Of a stretch of DNA of 6,015 bases, positions 1 through 5,943 are shown piece after piece. A model generated the notes under the pieces. That model was not told where the DNA came from. It did no database searches and saw only the letters and a program-made list of their open reading frames with translations. The DNA comes from Frondihabitans sp. (GTDB lineage: Bacteria > Actinomycetota > Actinomycetes > Actinomycetales > Microbacteriaceae): assembly GCA_025464735.1 (NCBI GenBank), contig JAODMX010000429.1, positions 1-6,015 of the forward strand. The letters are read 5' to 3'. How positions within the stretch are numbered: the stretch's first letter is position 1; the number at the start of each line of letters is the position of its first letter. A program made the translations under genes and the position numbers.

Positions 1-448
1 CTACACGACCACTCAGGCGGTCGTCACGACAGCGAAATCGAAGGCGGCGAACGCGACCGATATCAAAGACCTCAAGGGTCTCAAGATCGGCGTCGCCACC
101 GGCAGCACCAGCCTCGCGGTCGTTCAGAAGGAGCTCGGAACCACGCCGCAGGTCTTCAACTCCGACGACGACGCGGTGCTCGCGCTCAAGTCCGGTCAGA
201 TCGACGCGGTCGTCACCGACCTCCCGACCGCCTTCTACATCTCGTCGGCCGAGTTGACGAACGGCAAGGTCATCGGGCAGTTCCCCGACGACGGCACGGG
301 CGGCCAGTTCGGCATCGTGCTGCCGAAGGGTTCCAAGCTGACGCCGAAGGTGACCAAGGCGATCAACGAGCTGACGAGCGATGGCGAGCTCGCCGCGATC
401 ACGAAGAAGTGGCTCTCGACCGCGGTCGACGCGCCAATCCTGAAGTGA
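1..448 (+). CDS. Amino-acid ABC transporter substrate-binding protein (3' part, start outside window)
   Basis: This is the C-terminal part of a periplasmic-type solute-binding protein of family 3 (SBP_bac_3), which captures a polar amino acid outside the membrane and hands it to the permease. The open frame runs from the window edge (first full codon at 2) to TGA 446-448, giving 148 visible residues. Family hallmarks are the LKGLKIGVATGST segment, which opens a Rossmann-like lobe, then an ALKSGQIDAVVTDLPTA segment (the usual 'G.iDav..D' motif), then GQFGIVLPKGSKL and a C-terminal helix with ELTSDGELAAITKKW. The N-terminal lobe and the secretion/lipoprotein signal lie upstream of the window. 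The permease gene begins 10 bases after the stop, so the genes form one operon. The exact ligand cannot be told from this part. Confidence 0.93.
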   Translation, partial: YTTTQAVVTTAKSKAANATDIKDLKGLKIGVATGSTSLAVVQKELGTTPQVFNSDDDAVLALKSGQIDAVVTDLPTAFYISSAELTNGKVIGQFPDDGTGGQFGIVLPKGSKLTPKVTKAINELTSDGELAAITKKWLSTAVDAPILK

Positions 449-458
449 GCGCGAGCCA

Positions 459-1337
459 GTGACCGCGGCCGGAGGGCCGGTCGGGTCTGCAGCCGCTGGA
501 GCGGTCAGCGAGCTCGAGATCGAACGTCGGCTCTACCGGGCACAGCGGGGGCGGCGTTCGATCGCGGTCAGCATCGTCTCGTCGCTCATCGTCGTGCTGC
601 TGGTGTGGTTCGGCGTGGTCAACACTCCGGGCTGGGCGGCCGTGCAGCAGTCGTTCTTCGATCCGCACACCGCGATCTCGACGTTCCCCAGCATCCTGCT
701 CGGACTCTGGCTGAACGTCAGGATCCTCTTCTTCGCGGCCATCGGCGTCGCTATCTTCGCGACTCTGCTCGCCGTGATCCGCGGCCTCACCAACCCGGTC
801 TTCTTCCCGCTGCGGCTGCTCGCCACCGGCTACACCGACCTGTTCCGCGGTCTGCCGCTGATCATCGTGCTCTACCTCGTCGGGTTCGGCATTCCCGGCC
901 TTGGAATCTTCCCGCAGCTTCCCGCTGAGTTCTGGGGCACGATCGCGATCATCCTGACCTACTCGTCGTATGTCGCCGAGGTGCTGCGTGCCGGCATGGA
1001 GGCCGTGCACCCCTCGCAGCGCCTCGCGGCCAGGTCGCTGGGCCTCTCGCACGCACAGACGCTGCGTCTCGTCGTGCTGCCGCAGGGTCTCCGCAAGGTG
1101 ACGCCGGCGTTGATGAACGACTTCGTCTCGATGCAGAAAGACGTCGGGCTCGTCTCGATCCTGGGTGCGGTCGACGCCGTCCGCGCGGCCAACATCGCCC
1201 AGGCCGAGACCTACAACTTCACGCCCTACTTCGTCGCGGGCCTGCTGTTTGTCCTGATCAGCCTGCCGCTGATCCGCGTCACCGACAGCCTCACCCGACG
1301 GCAGCAGCGTCGCGAGCAGATCGGCGGTGCCGTATGA
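459..1337 (+). CDS. Amino-acid ABC transporter permease (HisM/GlnP type)
   Basis: This 292-residue integral membrane permease forms the translocation path of a polar amino-acid importer. The N-terminus is a roughly 30-residue cytoplasmic tail rich in Arg. Hydrophobic segments lie near residues 34-54, 78-108, 131-150, 158-174 and 253-273. The signature of the His/Glu/Gln/Arg family is FRGLPLIIVLY at 129-139. The EAA loop, which contacts the ATPase, is at about 174-210: EVLRAGMEAV, then ARSLGLSHAQTLRLVVLPQ. The start is GTG at 459 because it gives the longest frame and begins just after the binding-protein stop. I see no strong Shine-Dalgarno sequence, so coupling to the upstream gene is likely. 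The stop TGA 1335-1337 overlaps the ATG (1334) of the ATPase gene as ATGA. Length is slightly above the usual 220-280 because of the N-terminal tail. Confidence 0.95.
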   Translation: MTAAGGPVGSAAAGAVSELEIERRLYRAQRGRRSIAVSIVSSLIVVLLVWFGVVNTPGWAAVQQSFFDPHTAISTFPSILLGLWLNVRILFFAAIGVAIFATLLAVIRGLTNPVFFPLRLLATGYTDLFRGLPLIIVLYLVGFGIPGLGIFPQLPAEFWGTIAIILTYSSYVAEVLRAGMEAVHPSQRLAARSLGLSHAQTLRLVVLPQGLRKVTPALMNDFVSMQKDVGLVSILGAVDAVRAANIAQAETYNFTPYFVAGLLFVLISLPLIRVTDSLTRRQQRREQIGGAV

Positions 1338-2085
1338 GCGAGCAGGATCCAGCTGTTCCCGTGCTCGAACTGCGCGGGATCCGGAAGTCCTTCGGCAACA
1401 CCGAGGTGCTGCGCGGCATCGACCTGACCCTGCACCGGCACGAGGTCATTGCGGTGATCGGTGCCTCCGGGTCGGGCAAGTCGACCCTTCTGAAGACGGT
1501 GAACCTCCTCGAAGGAATCGACGACGGCCAGATCCTGGTCAAGGGCGACGACATCAGCGATCCCCGCGTCAACGTCGACGAGGCACGGTCGAAGATCGGC
1601 GTCGTCTTCCAGCAGTTCAACCTCTTTCCGCACCTGACGGTGCTCGCGAACGTGACCCTGGCGCTGCGAAAGGTGCACCGCAGTCCGAAGGCGGAGGCCG
1701 ACGTCACCGGCAGGCGCCTGCTCGAGCGGATCGGTCTCGGCGACTTCGCCGACGCGTATCCTGATCGGCTGTCGGGTGGCCAGCAGCAGCGGTCGCGATC
1801 GCACGGGCTCTCGCAACCGCACCCGAGCTGATCCTGCTCGACGAGGTGACGAGCGCGCTCGATCCCCAGCTCGTGGGCGAGGTGCTCGACCTGGTCACGG
1901 AGCTGAAGGAGCAGGGCGCCACGATCCTGATGACGACGCACGAGATGTCATTCGCGCGCCACGTCGCCGATCGGATCGTCTTCCTGCACAAGGGCGAGGT
2001 CGTCGAAGAGGGGCAGCCTGCCGCGGTGCTGGACAACCCGACTCACCCTGCGCTGCGCGAGTTTCTGGCGCGAGTCACGCACTGA
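1334..2085 (+). pseudogene. Amino-acid ABC transporter ATP-binding protein, frameshifted
   Basis: This is the ATPase of the importer (GlnQ/HisP type). From ATG 1334 the frame shows Walker A GASGSGKST (residues 43-51), Q-loop FQQFNLFPH (92-100) and ABC signature LSGGQQQ (146-152). It then turns to nonsense and stops at TGA 1829-1831 after 165 residues. Reading from 1792 in the next frame restores VAIARALATAPELILLDEVTSALDP: the family helix, Walker B and D-loop. The H-loop His follows in MTTHEM, and the frame ends at TGA 2083-2085. One missing G in the GG at 1791-1792 explains everything; restored, the protein is 250 residues, the normal length. Walker B is followed by DEVTSALD rather than the commoner DEPTSALD. 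Nothing else is damaged, so a very recent mutation or a sequencing error is more likely than old decay. I see no slippery heptamer that would suggest programmed frameshifting. Confidence 0.92.
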
Positions 2086-2109
2086 CTCGTGCGCGTGGGT
2101 GGTCTTTTT
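2076..2109 (+). terminator. Probable intrinsic terminator of the ABC operon
   Basis: An imperfect hairpin, CACGCAC (2076-2082) against GTGC (2089-2092) and GTG (2095-2097) with a two-base bulge, overlaps the ATPase stop codon. It is followed by GGTGGTC and five T (2105-2109). A second T-run (2123-2128) follows in the duplicated copy. The position between two converging genes fits termination of the plus-strand operon. The stem is imperfect and the T-run starts about 8 bases after it, so this is moderate support only. Confidence 0.45.
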
Positions 2110-2127
2110 CGCGTGGGTGGTCTTTTT
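2092..2127. repeat. 18-bp tandem direct duplication with T-run
   Basis: The unit CGCGTGGGTGGTCTTTTT occurs twice, back to back and without mismatch, at 2092-2109 and 2110-2127. It lies between the ABC operon and the converging small membrane-protein gene, and the last T of the following run (2128) is already in that gene's stop codon. It looks like a replication-slippage duplication that doubled the T-tract of the terminator. Confidence 0.9.
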
Positions 2128-2523
2128 TCAGGTGGTGCGTTGCCGCTTCGTCACGGGTGAGACTGACGCGGTGCCGTCGGGCGCACGCGACACCGTGACG
2201 GTATCGACCCTGGGGTGACGGGTTCGTGGCACCCAGTAGATCAGCCAGAGTCCGGCGGTCACGAGGCACAAGGCGAGGTTCGCGCAGAAGGGCAGACTGC
2301 GTTGGCGCTCGAGGTGGACATCGGTGGGCTCGGTGCGGACGACGTTCCAGCCCCAGTCGGTGAGGTTTGTGACCTCGGCGGCGAGCGGGTCGTTGGGGAG
2401 GGTGTTGGGGTTGGTGTTGGGCGACACGGTGGCGGTGGCGTCGGCGTCGTCGCTTGCGGCCTGGACGCGCTGGAACACGCACGAGCAGTTCGACCCGAGC
2501 GGGCAGCCCCGCCCGCCGGCCAT
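2128..2523 (-). CDS. Small membrane-anchored protein of unknown function
   Basis: From ATG 2523 this is a 131-residue protein. It starts with a short Cys-containing stretch (C7, C13, C15) and a low-complexity Asp/Ala/Asn/Pro/Thr linker (about 24-46). Next comes EVTNLTDWGWNVVRTEPTDVHLER, then one hydrophobic segment at about 77-99 with Trp and Tyr at its end (GLWLIYWVP), and a tail with DTVTVSRAPDGTASVSP. The layout of a 'W.v......v.l.r' strand pair, a GLW..W membrane segment and a 'V.V...G' tail resembles small actinobacterial membrane proteins of unknown role; that likeness is from memory. The frame can extend to ATG 2586 (152 residues). I prefer 2523 because codons 2586-2524 have clearly fewer G/C third bases than the rest. 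No good ribosome site is seen before either ATG. It converges with the ABC operon and is not part of it. Confidence 0.62.
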   Translation of the reverse strand: MAGGRGCPLGSNCSCVFQRVQAASDDADATATVSPNTNPNTLPNDPLAAEVTNLTDWGWNVVRTEPTDVHLERQRSLPFCANLALCLVTAGLWLIYWVPRTRHPRVDTVTVSRAPDGTASVSPVTKRQRTT

Positions 2524-2738
2524 CGGTGCACGTGGCCCGCGAGGTCCGCGCTGGGCAGTGCTCAGTGAAATCGATGTCGGGGTCATGTGGCCAGCCTATT
2601 TGCACCCCGCGCATTCCTGGCGAGGCTTGTGCAGGTGCAGGATCTAGAGCGGCGAGGATCGCGCGAGGCCCAGGACGAGCGGGGGTGCGCTTCGGGCAGG
2701 TGGGGTACACGGAACGTCGAGTCAGCTAATAGTGTGTT

Positions 2739-2744
2739 TATGAT
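2739..2744 (+). promoter_or_regulatory. Possible -10 element for the 73-residue gene
   Basis: TATGAT lies in the most AT-rich stretch of the intergenic region (about 2727-2760), some 30 bases before the ribosome site of the downstream gene. No convincing -35 box is at the right distance; the best candidate, TCGAGT at 2717-2722 (spacer 16), matches the consensus poorly. The rest of the divergent intergenic region (2587-2738) shows no other signal I can support. Confidence 0.35.
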
Positions 2745-2769
2745 TTGAACTGTCACATTGCACCTAACG

Positions 2770-2775
2770 AAGGAG
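2770..2775 (+). promoter_or_regulatory. Shine-Dalgarno sequence deciding the start at 2783
   Basis: AAGGAG at 2770-2775 sits 7 bases before GTG 2783 and 4 bases before the in-frame TTG 2780. The spacing favours GTG 2783 as the start codon. Confidence 0.7.
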
Positions 2776-2782
2776 TGGCTTG

Positions 2783-3004
2783 GTGGCTGTCGCGATCGGG
2801 CTGGCCACGTACTACGGGTTCACGCTTGGAGTGGAGTACGCACTGCCCGGCCTCGTGCTCGCGGTCTTCCTCTGGGATGGCGCATCTCAGCGGCCCGAGC
2901 CGCTGCTCGACCTGAAGTGCGACCCGGATCCCCGCGCGATCAAGCGATACTGGATCGAGCACCCCGGAGTTGGCATTGCCGGGGCCTCTAACGCCGTAGC
3001 TTGA
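2783..3004 (+). CDS. Small hydrophobic protein of unknown function (73 residues)
   Basis: I do not recognise this protein. It starts at GTG 2783 after a good AAGGAG site. Residues 2-31 are largely hydrophobic (VAIGLATYYGF, then ALPGLVLAVFLW), giving one long or two short membrane segments. A polar tail follows with LLDLKCDPDPRAIKRYWIEHPG. Codons up to about 2967 mostly end in G or C, as expected of a real gene here. The last dozen codons (GVGIAGASNAVA) use more A/T third bases, so the original 3' end may have been lost and replaced. It stands alone: the gene to its left is divergent and the operon to its right converges on it. It could be a genuine small membrane protein or the remnant of a longer gene cut at the edge of the downstream accessory segment. 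Confidence 0.55.
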   Translation: MAVAIGLATYYGFTLGVEYALPGLVLAVFLWDGASQRPEPLLDLKCDPDPRAIKRYWIEHPGVGIAGASNAVA

Positions 3005-3064
3005 GCCGAGCCCTGGCCCGTCTTCTAGAGACAACCGAAGGCACTTCAGCTCCGGCCTGCGCGA

Positions 3065-3083
3065 TCGTCGGTCGAACCGTCGA
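3065..3083. terminator. Weak hairpin between converging genes
   Basis: TCG-t-CGGT, loop CGA, ACCG-t-CGA forms a seven-pair stem with one T-T mismatch in the 86-base gap between the 73-residue gene and the end of the nuclease gene. Neither side carries a T-run, so a terminator role for either strand is only suggested by position. Confidence 0.25.
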
Positions 3084-3090
3084 CTCTGGC

Positions 3091-4479
3091 CTACGTCAAG
3101 TAGTCCGAGGTCGCTGATGGCCACCGGCTGACAGATTGGTAGTACTCGGTTGCTTCTGCGCCCTCCGTGAACTCGAGGAGATTCCCAACTTTGCTGGCGA
3201 GAACGTCCCGCACTTCGGCAGGGGTTGCGAAGAAGAACTCCTTGCGTGAATTAGCTTGATTCAACGCCCGGCTCGCGAAGTGACGGTGGAGTTCCGTCTC
3301 GAGCGTTACTGCGTCTTCTGAGAAGTAGATCGTGTGGATGTCGAAGCGGAACGGCACCGAAGCCCCGCCCAACTCATTGACACGATCAGTTGGCTCTAGT
3401 CGTCGAGTTAGCCCGATCTTGACCACACCTTCACCGAAGGCTCCACGGTTTGAGATGACGTAGACGTATCCGGCCCGGATGTTGGCCGCTCGATAGTCGT
3501 TTTCGGCGATGGCTTGATCGATGTCGGCCAGTCGCTGGGTCAGGTCCGGGTTGGTCGTTCCTGCCGCCTCGAGTGTTTCGAGGGTTTGGAGGAGAAGCGA
3601 TCGTTCCTTGTCGAGCTGGGCACGTTGCTCCGTCAGTTCCCTCTCGACGCGACGCTCCTCGCGGAGGCGTGCACGTTCTTCCCGCTCGCGCTCTTTCTCT
3701 TCCTGTTTCATCATGAGCCAGTCCGCGGTCAGCTCAATCTCCTCTAGCCGCAACGAGTGGTAGCTGTCGCTGATGCGCATCTGCATCATCGCGCCAAGGT
3801 GGGCAATGGCCTCCCGAGACGCTTCGAGGCGACGTTTCGCAGTCTGGACGTTGCCGACCTTGAGGGTTCGAATGCTGTTCTCGGATTCCGCGTTGTAGGC
3901 GCGGAGCATGAGCTTCGCCAGGTCATCGCTCATCTTCCGTCCTCGCGCCAGTGAGTTGTCGAAGGTAAACAGGTTCGACTTCTCGATCGCATGGCCCTCT
4001 CGAATCAGCGCGGCGGCACGCGTTTCAACACCTTGCAACTTCGGAAGGTAGGCAGCTGCGTTCTCGAGGGGGTGGTGGTATCGGTAGATTCCGACTTCCT
4101 GCAGAACGAGTTGGTCGTCAAGTTGGATGAGTCCCTGCACGGACGGGATGCCCGCGTCGAGTTGGTGACGTAGCTCGGCGTTCTCGGCCTCCAGCTCGGC
4201 GAGACGACTTCCGGTCGAAGCCGGAGCGGCTAAAGCCGGACGCGGCCTCCGTGTCGAGTCGAGAGACTTGGGGCCGGGTTTTCCTTCCGACTCGGCGGCC
4301 GGTTCGAGGTCCGTGGCCGCGGTCGAGCTCCCGGAGGTGTCGTCGACGAGCCAGAGCTGCCAGCCTGCAGGTGGTGCCGCCCAGTCGGCCGGAGGGGTCC
4401 ACCCCGCAGGCGGCTTCCACCCCGAAGGGACCGGCGGCCATCCAGGGGGTGGGTTGAAGTGGCGTTCGGCTGGTGTCAC
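3091..4479 (-). CDS. DUF4041 / T5orf172 (GIY-YIG-like) nuclease-domain protein
   Basis: This 462-residue protein is built in four parts. Residues 8-44 are a proline/tryptophan repeat (PPGWP, SGWKPP, AGWTPP, ADWAAPP, AGWQLWL). A short Ala/Glu linker and coiled coil (91-108) leads to a DUF4041-type region at about 122-258: LVLQEVGIYRYHHP, a GRKMSDDLAKLMLRAYNAE stretch, then SLRLEEIELTADWLMMKQEE. A very charged coiled coil covers about 256-330. The C-terminal domain (336-430) is a T5orf172/MUG113 member of the GIY-YIG superfamily, with AGYVYVISN, VKIGLTRR (353-360), the likely catalytic Glu in TLETELHRHF (E394) and RKEFFF (412-417). This predicts a metal-dependent DNA endonuclease, although activity has been little tested for these proteins. 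GTG 4479 overlaps the upstream stop as GTGA, so translation is probably coupled; no independent strong ribosome site is seen. Domain order is standard for the family; the role is inferred. Confidence 0.88.
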   Translation of the reverse strand: MTPAERHFNPPPGWPPVPSGWKPPAGWTPPADWAAPPAGWQLWLVDDTSGSSTAATDLEPAAESEGKPGPKSLDSTRRPRPALAAPASTGSRLAELEAENAELRHQLDAGIPSVQGLIQLDDQLVLQEVGIYRYHHPLENAAAYLPKLQGVETRAAALIREGHAIEKSNLFTFDNSLARGRKMSDDLAKLMLRAYNAESENSIRTLKVGNVQTAKRRLEASREAIAHLGAMMQMRISDSYHSLRLEEIELTADWLMMKQEEKEREREERARLREERRVERELTEQRAQLDKERSLLLQTLETLEAAGTTNPDLTQRLADIDQAIAENDYRAANIRAGYVYVISNRGAFGEGVVKIGLTRRLEPTDRVNELGGASVPFRFDIHTIYFSEDAVTLETELHRHFASRALNQANSRKEFFFATPAEVRDVLASKVGNLLEFTEGAEATEYYQSVSRWPSATSDYLT

Positions 4480-5723
4480 GACCGGCGCACCCCGGAAGCA
4501 TCAACGACCGTGAGCGCGGCCGGGGTCTTCGAGACGGCCGCTCCCAGGAGTTGGAGTGTCGCCGCGGGAACTACGCCGGCGAGGTCGAACTCTACGAAGC
4601 TATCCCGCGGTGCGGTCACGGCGATGAGAGGGAGGAACATTTCCCGGCCAGTTGCCGGGTCCTTGGTCCGAGGGCCTAATTGGAGGGAGATTGCTTGGAT
4701 GATTCCCCGGTGGTCGGCCTCGAAGATCTCGTGCATTGACCGAAGTGCGACCTGGTGCAAGGCACCTGCATACCTTTTATTGGCGTCTGTCTTCGACAAA
4801 GCAGTTTCGGCAACCTCGTCGGTGGCTTTGACATAGCGGTACGCCTTGACCGTGCTGAGGGATTCAGGGGCCGGAACGATTACAGTCAGCTTCAACTCGG
4901 CGGTCTCCGGCTCGAACTCCGCCTCGTGGACGACCTCGAAGCTCGGCGGATATACGGAGTTGGCGAGAACGATCCCGACGTACTCCTGGACGGCATCGAC
5001 CACTCCGTAGCCGAGTCCAGCGATGAGGGCGTCGATGGCTGAGTTGTGTTCGGTGACTTCCTGCTCACGAAGCCGACATTCGGAATCGAATTGCAACTGG
5101 GCTGCCTCGAGCAGGTTGAGTCGTGTGTGTTCCAGGGCGGCGTGTTGATCGGCGAGTTCCGCCTGGCGTCCTGGGACGGCTACTCGGAACGCCTCCCACT
5201 GCTGCAATGCTTGTTGGTACTCGGTCCATGCCCGAAGCCGGATCTCTTCATGTCTCTTCTTCTTGCCAAACAATCCCTTAGGGATTTCAGGCTCGACGAA
5301 GGCGGGCGGATCTGAGATCTGGATGATCTCGGGGAGCGGCCGAGGAGCCTGAAGTTCCGGTCGGGGGAAGGGCGGATGGATCACTGACTTCTTGAGGGAT
5401 TCCAGGTCCACGTAGTCGTCGACTTCGAGCGTTGCCTTAAGGAGGCCGTCGACCTCCTCATTTGCGTAAGCCAGGTCATCGTTGAGCTCCTGTACCTCTG
5501 CAAGCCGTGACTCGACGTACGCTGCCTGCGCTTCCCGGTCCGCTCGCTTTCGCTCGGCCTCGGACATGCGAGCGGCAGCGGCAGTTGCACGCACCTGCGC
5601 TGCCTGAGCGCGTTGGGCCCGGGCCCGAGCAGCTGCCTGCGCTCGAGCTGCTTGATTGGCTCGTGATTGCGCGAGACGATTTTGGTGCTGAATTTCTGCA
5701 AGGAACCCCCGCCGGTGAGCCAT
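4476..5723 (-). CDS. Coiled-coil protein of 'restriction system protein' type, no nuclease domain
   Basis: This 415-residue soluble protein is the first gene of the two-gene operon. Residues 8-75 are a helical stretch very rich in Ala, Arg and Gln. VDGLLKATLEVDDYVDLESLKK (91-112) leads to a proline-rich linker (117-148), the basic motif GLFGKKKRHEE (150-160) and a second long helix (160-235). The C-terminal globular part (236-415) includes AVQEYVGIVLANSVYP, TVKAYRYVKATDE and RYAGALHQVALRSMHEIFEAD and ends in DASGVRRS. From memory, this layout matches actinobacterial proteins annotated as 'restriction system protein', some of which carry an Mrr-type nuclease domain. None is visible here; the frame stops at TGA 4476 and a GIY-YIG-like nuclease gene starts in a GTGA overlap. 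A strong GGAGGT site precedes ATG 5723. It may be the sensor, scaffold or DNA-binding partner of the nuclease (inference). Confidence 0.85.
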   Translation of the reverse strand: MAHRRGFLAEIQHQNRLAQSRANQAARAQAAARARAQRAQAAQVRATAAAARMSEAERKRADREAQAAYVESRLAEVQELNDDLAYANEEVDGLLKATLEVDDYVDLESLKKSVIHPPFPRPELQAPRPLPEIIQISDPPAFVEPEIPKGLFGKKKRHEEIRLRAWTEYQQALQQWEAFRVAVPGRQAELADQHAALEHTRLNLLEAAQLQFDSECRLREQEVTEHNSAIDALIAGLGYGVVDAVQEYVGIVLANSVYPPSFEVVHEAEFEPETAELKLTVIVPAPESLSTVKAYRYVKATDEVAETALSKTDANKRYAGALHQVALRSMHEIFEADHRGIIQAISLQLGPRTKDPATGREMFLPLIAVTAPRDSFVEFDLAGVVPAATLQLLGAAVSKTPAALTVVDASGVRRS

Positions 5724-5727
5724 TCCT

Positions 5728-5733
5728 ACCTCC
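5728..5733 (-). promoter_or_regulatory. Strong Shine-Dalgarno sequence of the two-gene operon
   Basis: On the minus strand GGAGGT (5733-5728) ends 4 bases before ATG 5723. This is the best ribosome site in the window and fixes the start of the coiled-coil gene. The downstream nuclease gene has no comparable site, which supports translational coupling through the GTGA overlap. Confidence 0.8.
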
Positions 5734-5789
5734 GTGTAGAACTCAAGTGACTGGTGCTCACTGTACTAACCGCGGAGGAGTGCACGTAA

Positions 5790-5804
5790 CGAGCGGGGAG
5801 CTCG
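5790..5804. other. Short hairpin upstream of the operon
   Basis: CGAGC, loop GGGGA, GCTCG forms a perfect 5-bp stem about 70 bases upstream of the coiled-coil gene. It lies in the region that must hold the operon promoter. It could be an operator or chance; no clear -35/-10 pair is visible nearby (the best -10 on the minus strand is TACAGT at 5765-5760, without a matching -35). Confidence 0.3.
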
Positions 5805-5842
5805 CCACTCCGTACGGCGATCTGCTCGAGATCTAAGCGACA

Positions 5843-5859
5843 GCACGCCTGAGGCGTGC
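5843..5859. terminator. Perfect GC-rich hairpin between tRNA-Gly and the operon
   Basis: GCACGCC, loop TGA, GGCGTGC forms a perfect 7-bp stem about 85 bases past the tRNA 3' end. In the minus direction it is followed by TGTCGCTTAG, which has no real T-run. It could end the tRNA transcript, mark a regulator site for the operon, or be the base of an RNA leader. Around it, 5734-5943 holds no credible gene. Confidence 0.4.
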
Positions 5860-5943
5860 ACGAAAGCCGGCTGCTTGAACAGGCACAACTCGACGAATGT
5901 CTCACGTACCTTGAGATACGACACGACCAGCCATTCCACACAG

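Noticed and set aside
399..1052. Long minus-strand frame opposite the permease gene
   Set aside because: Its protein is low-complexity Arg/Asp/Glu/Gln with no family features, and the opposite strand encodes a clear permease with an intact EAA loop. It is a shadow frame of GC-rich DNA.
1785..1800. Programmed ribosomal frameshift in the ATPase
   Set aside because: No slippery heptamer of the A/T type, no stimulatory structure seen, and this protein family has no known need for frameshifting. A mutation or sequence error is simpler.
1226..1941. Two overlapping minus-strand frames opposite the ATPase gene
   Set aside because: Both are shadows of the ATPase; neither has recognisable motifs, and the plus strand shows Walker A, Q-loop, signature and Walker B.
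2093..2127. CRISPR-like or phase-variable repeat array
   Set aside because: Only two directly abutting copies without spacers; this is a plain tandem duplication.
2215..2568. Gly/Val-rich plus-strand frame opposite the small membrane protein gene
   Set aside because: It lies codon-aligned antisense to the better gene; its VGEGVGVGVG composition follows from the Asn/Pro/Thr codons on the minus strand.
2075..2710. 211-residue minus-strand frame overlapping the small membrane protein gene
   Set aside because: It is Arg/Pro/His-rich throughout and reads through the tandem repeat and past the end of the ABC operon. The other minus frame has a real membrane segment and biased third positions.
5726..5941. 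71-residue minus-strand frame just upstream of the coiled-coil gene
   Set aside because: Ser/Cys/Arg-rich composition, mixed third positions, no ribosome site, and it runs through the likely promoter and hairpin region. Not a credible gene.
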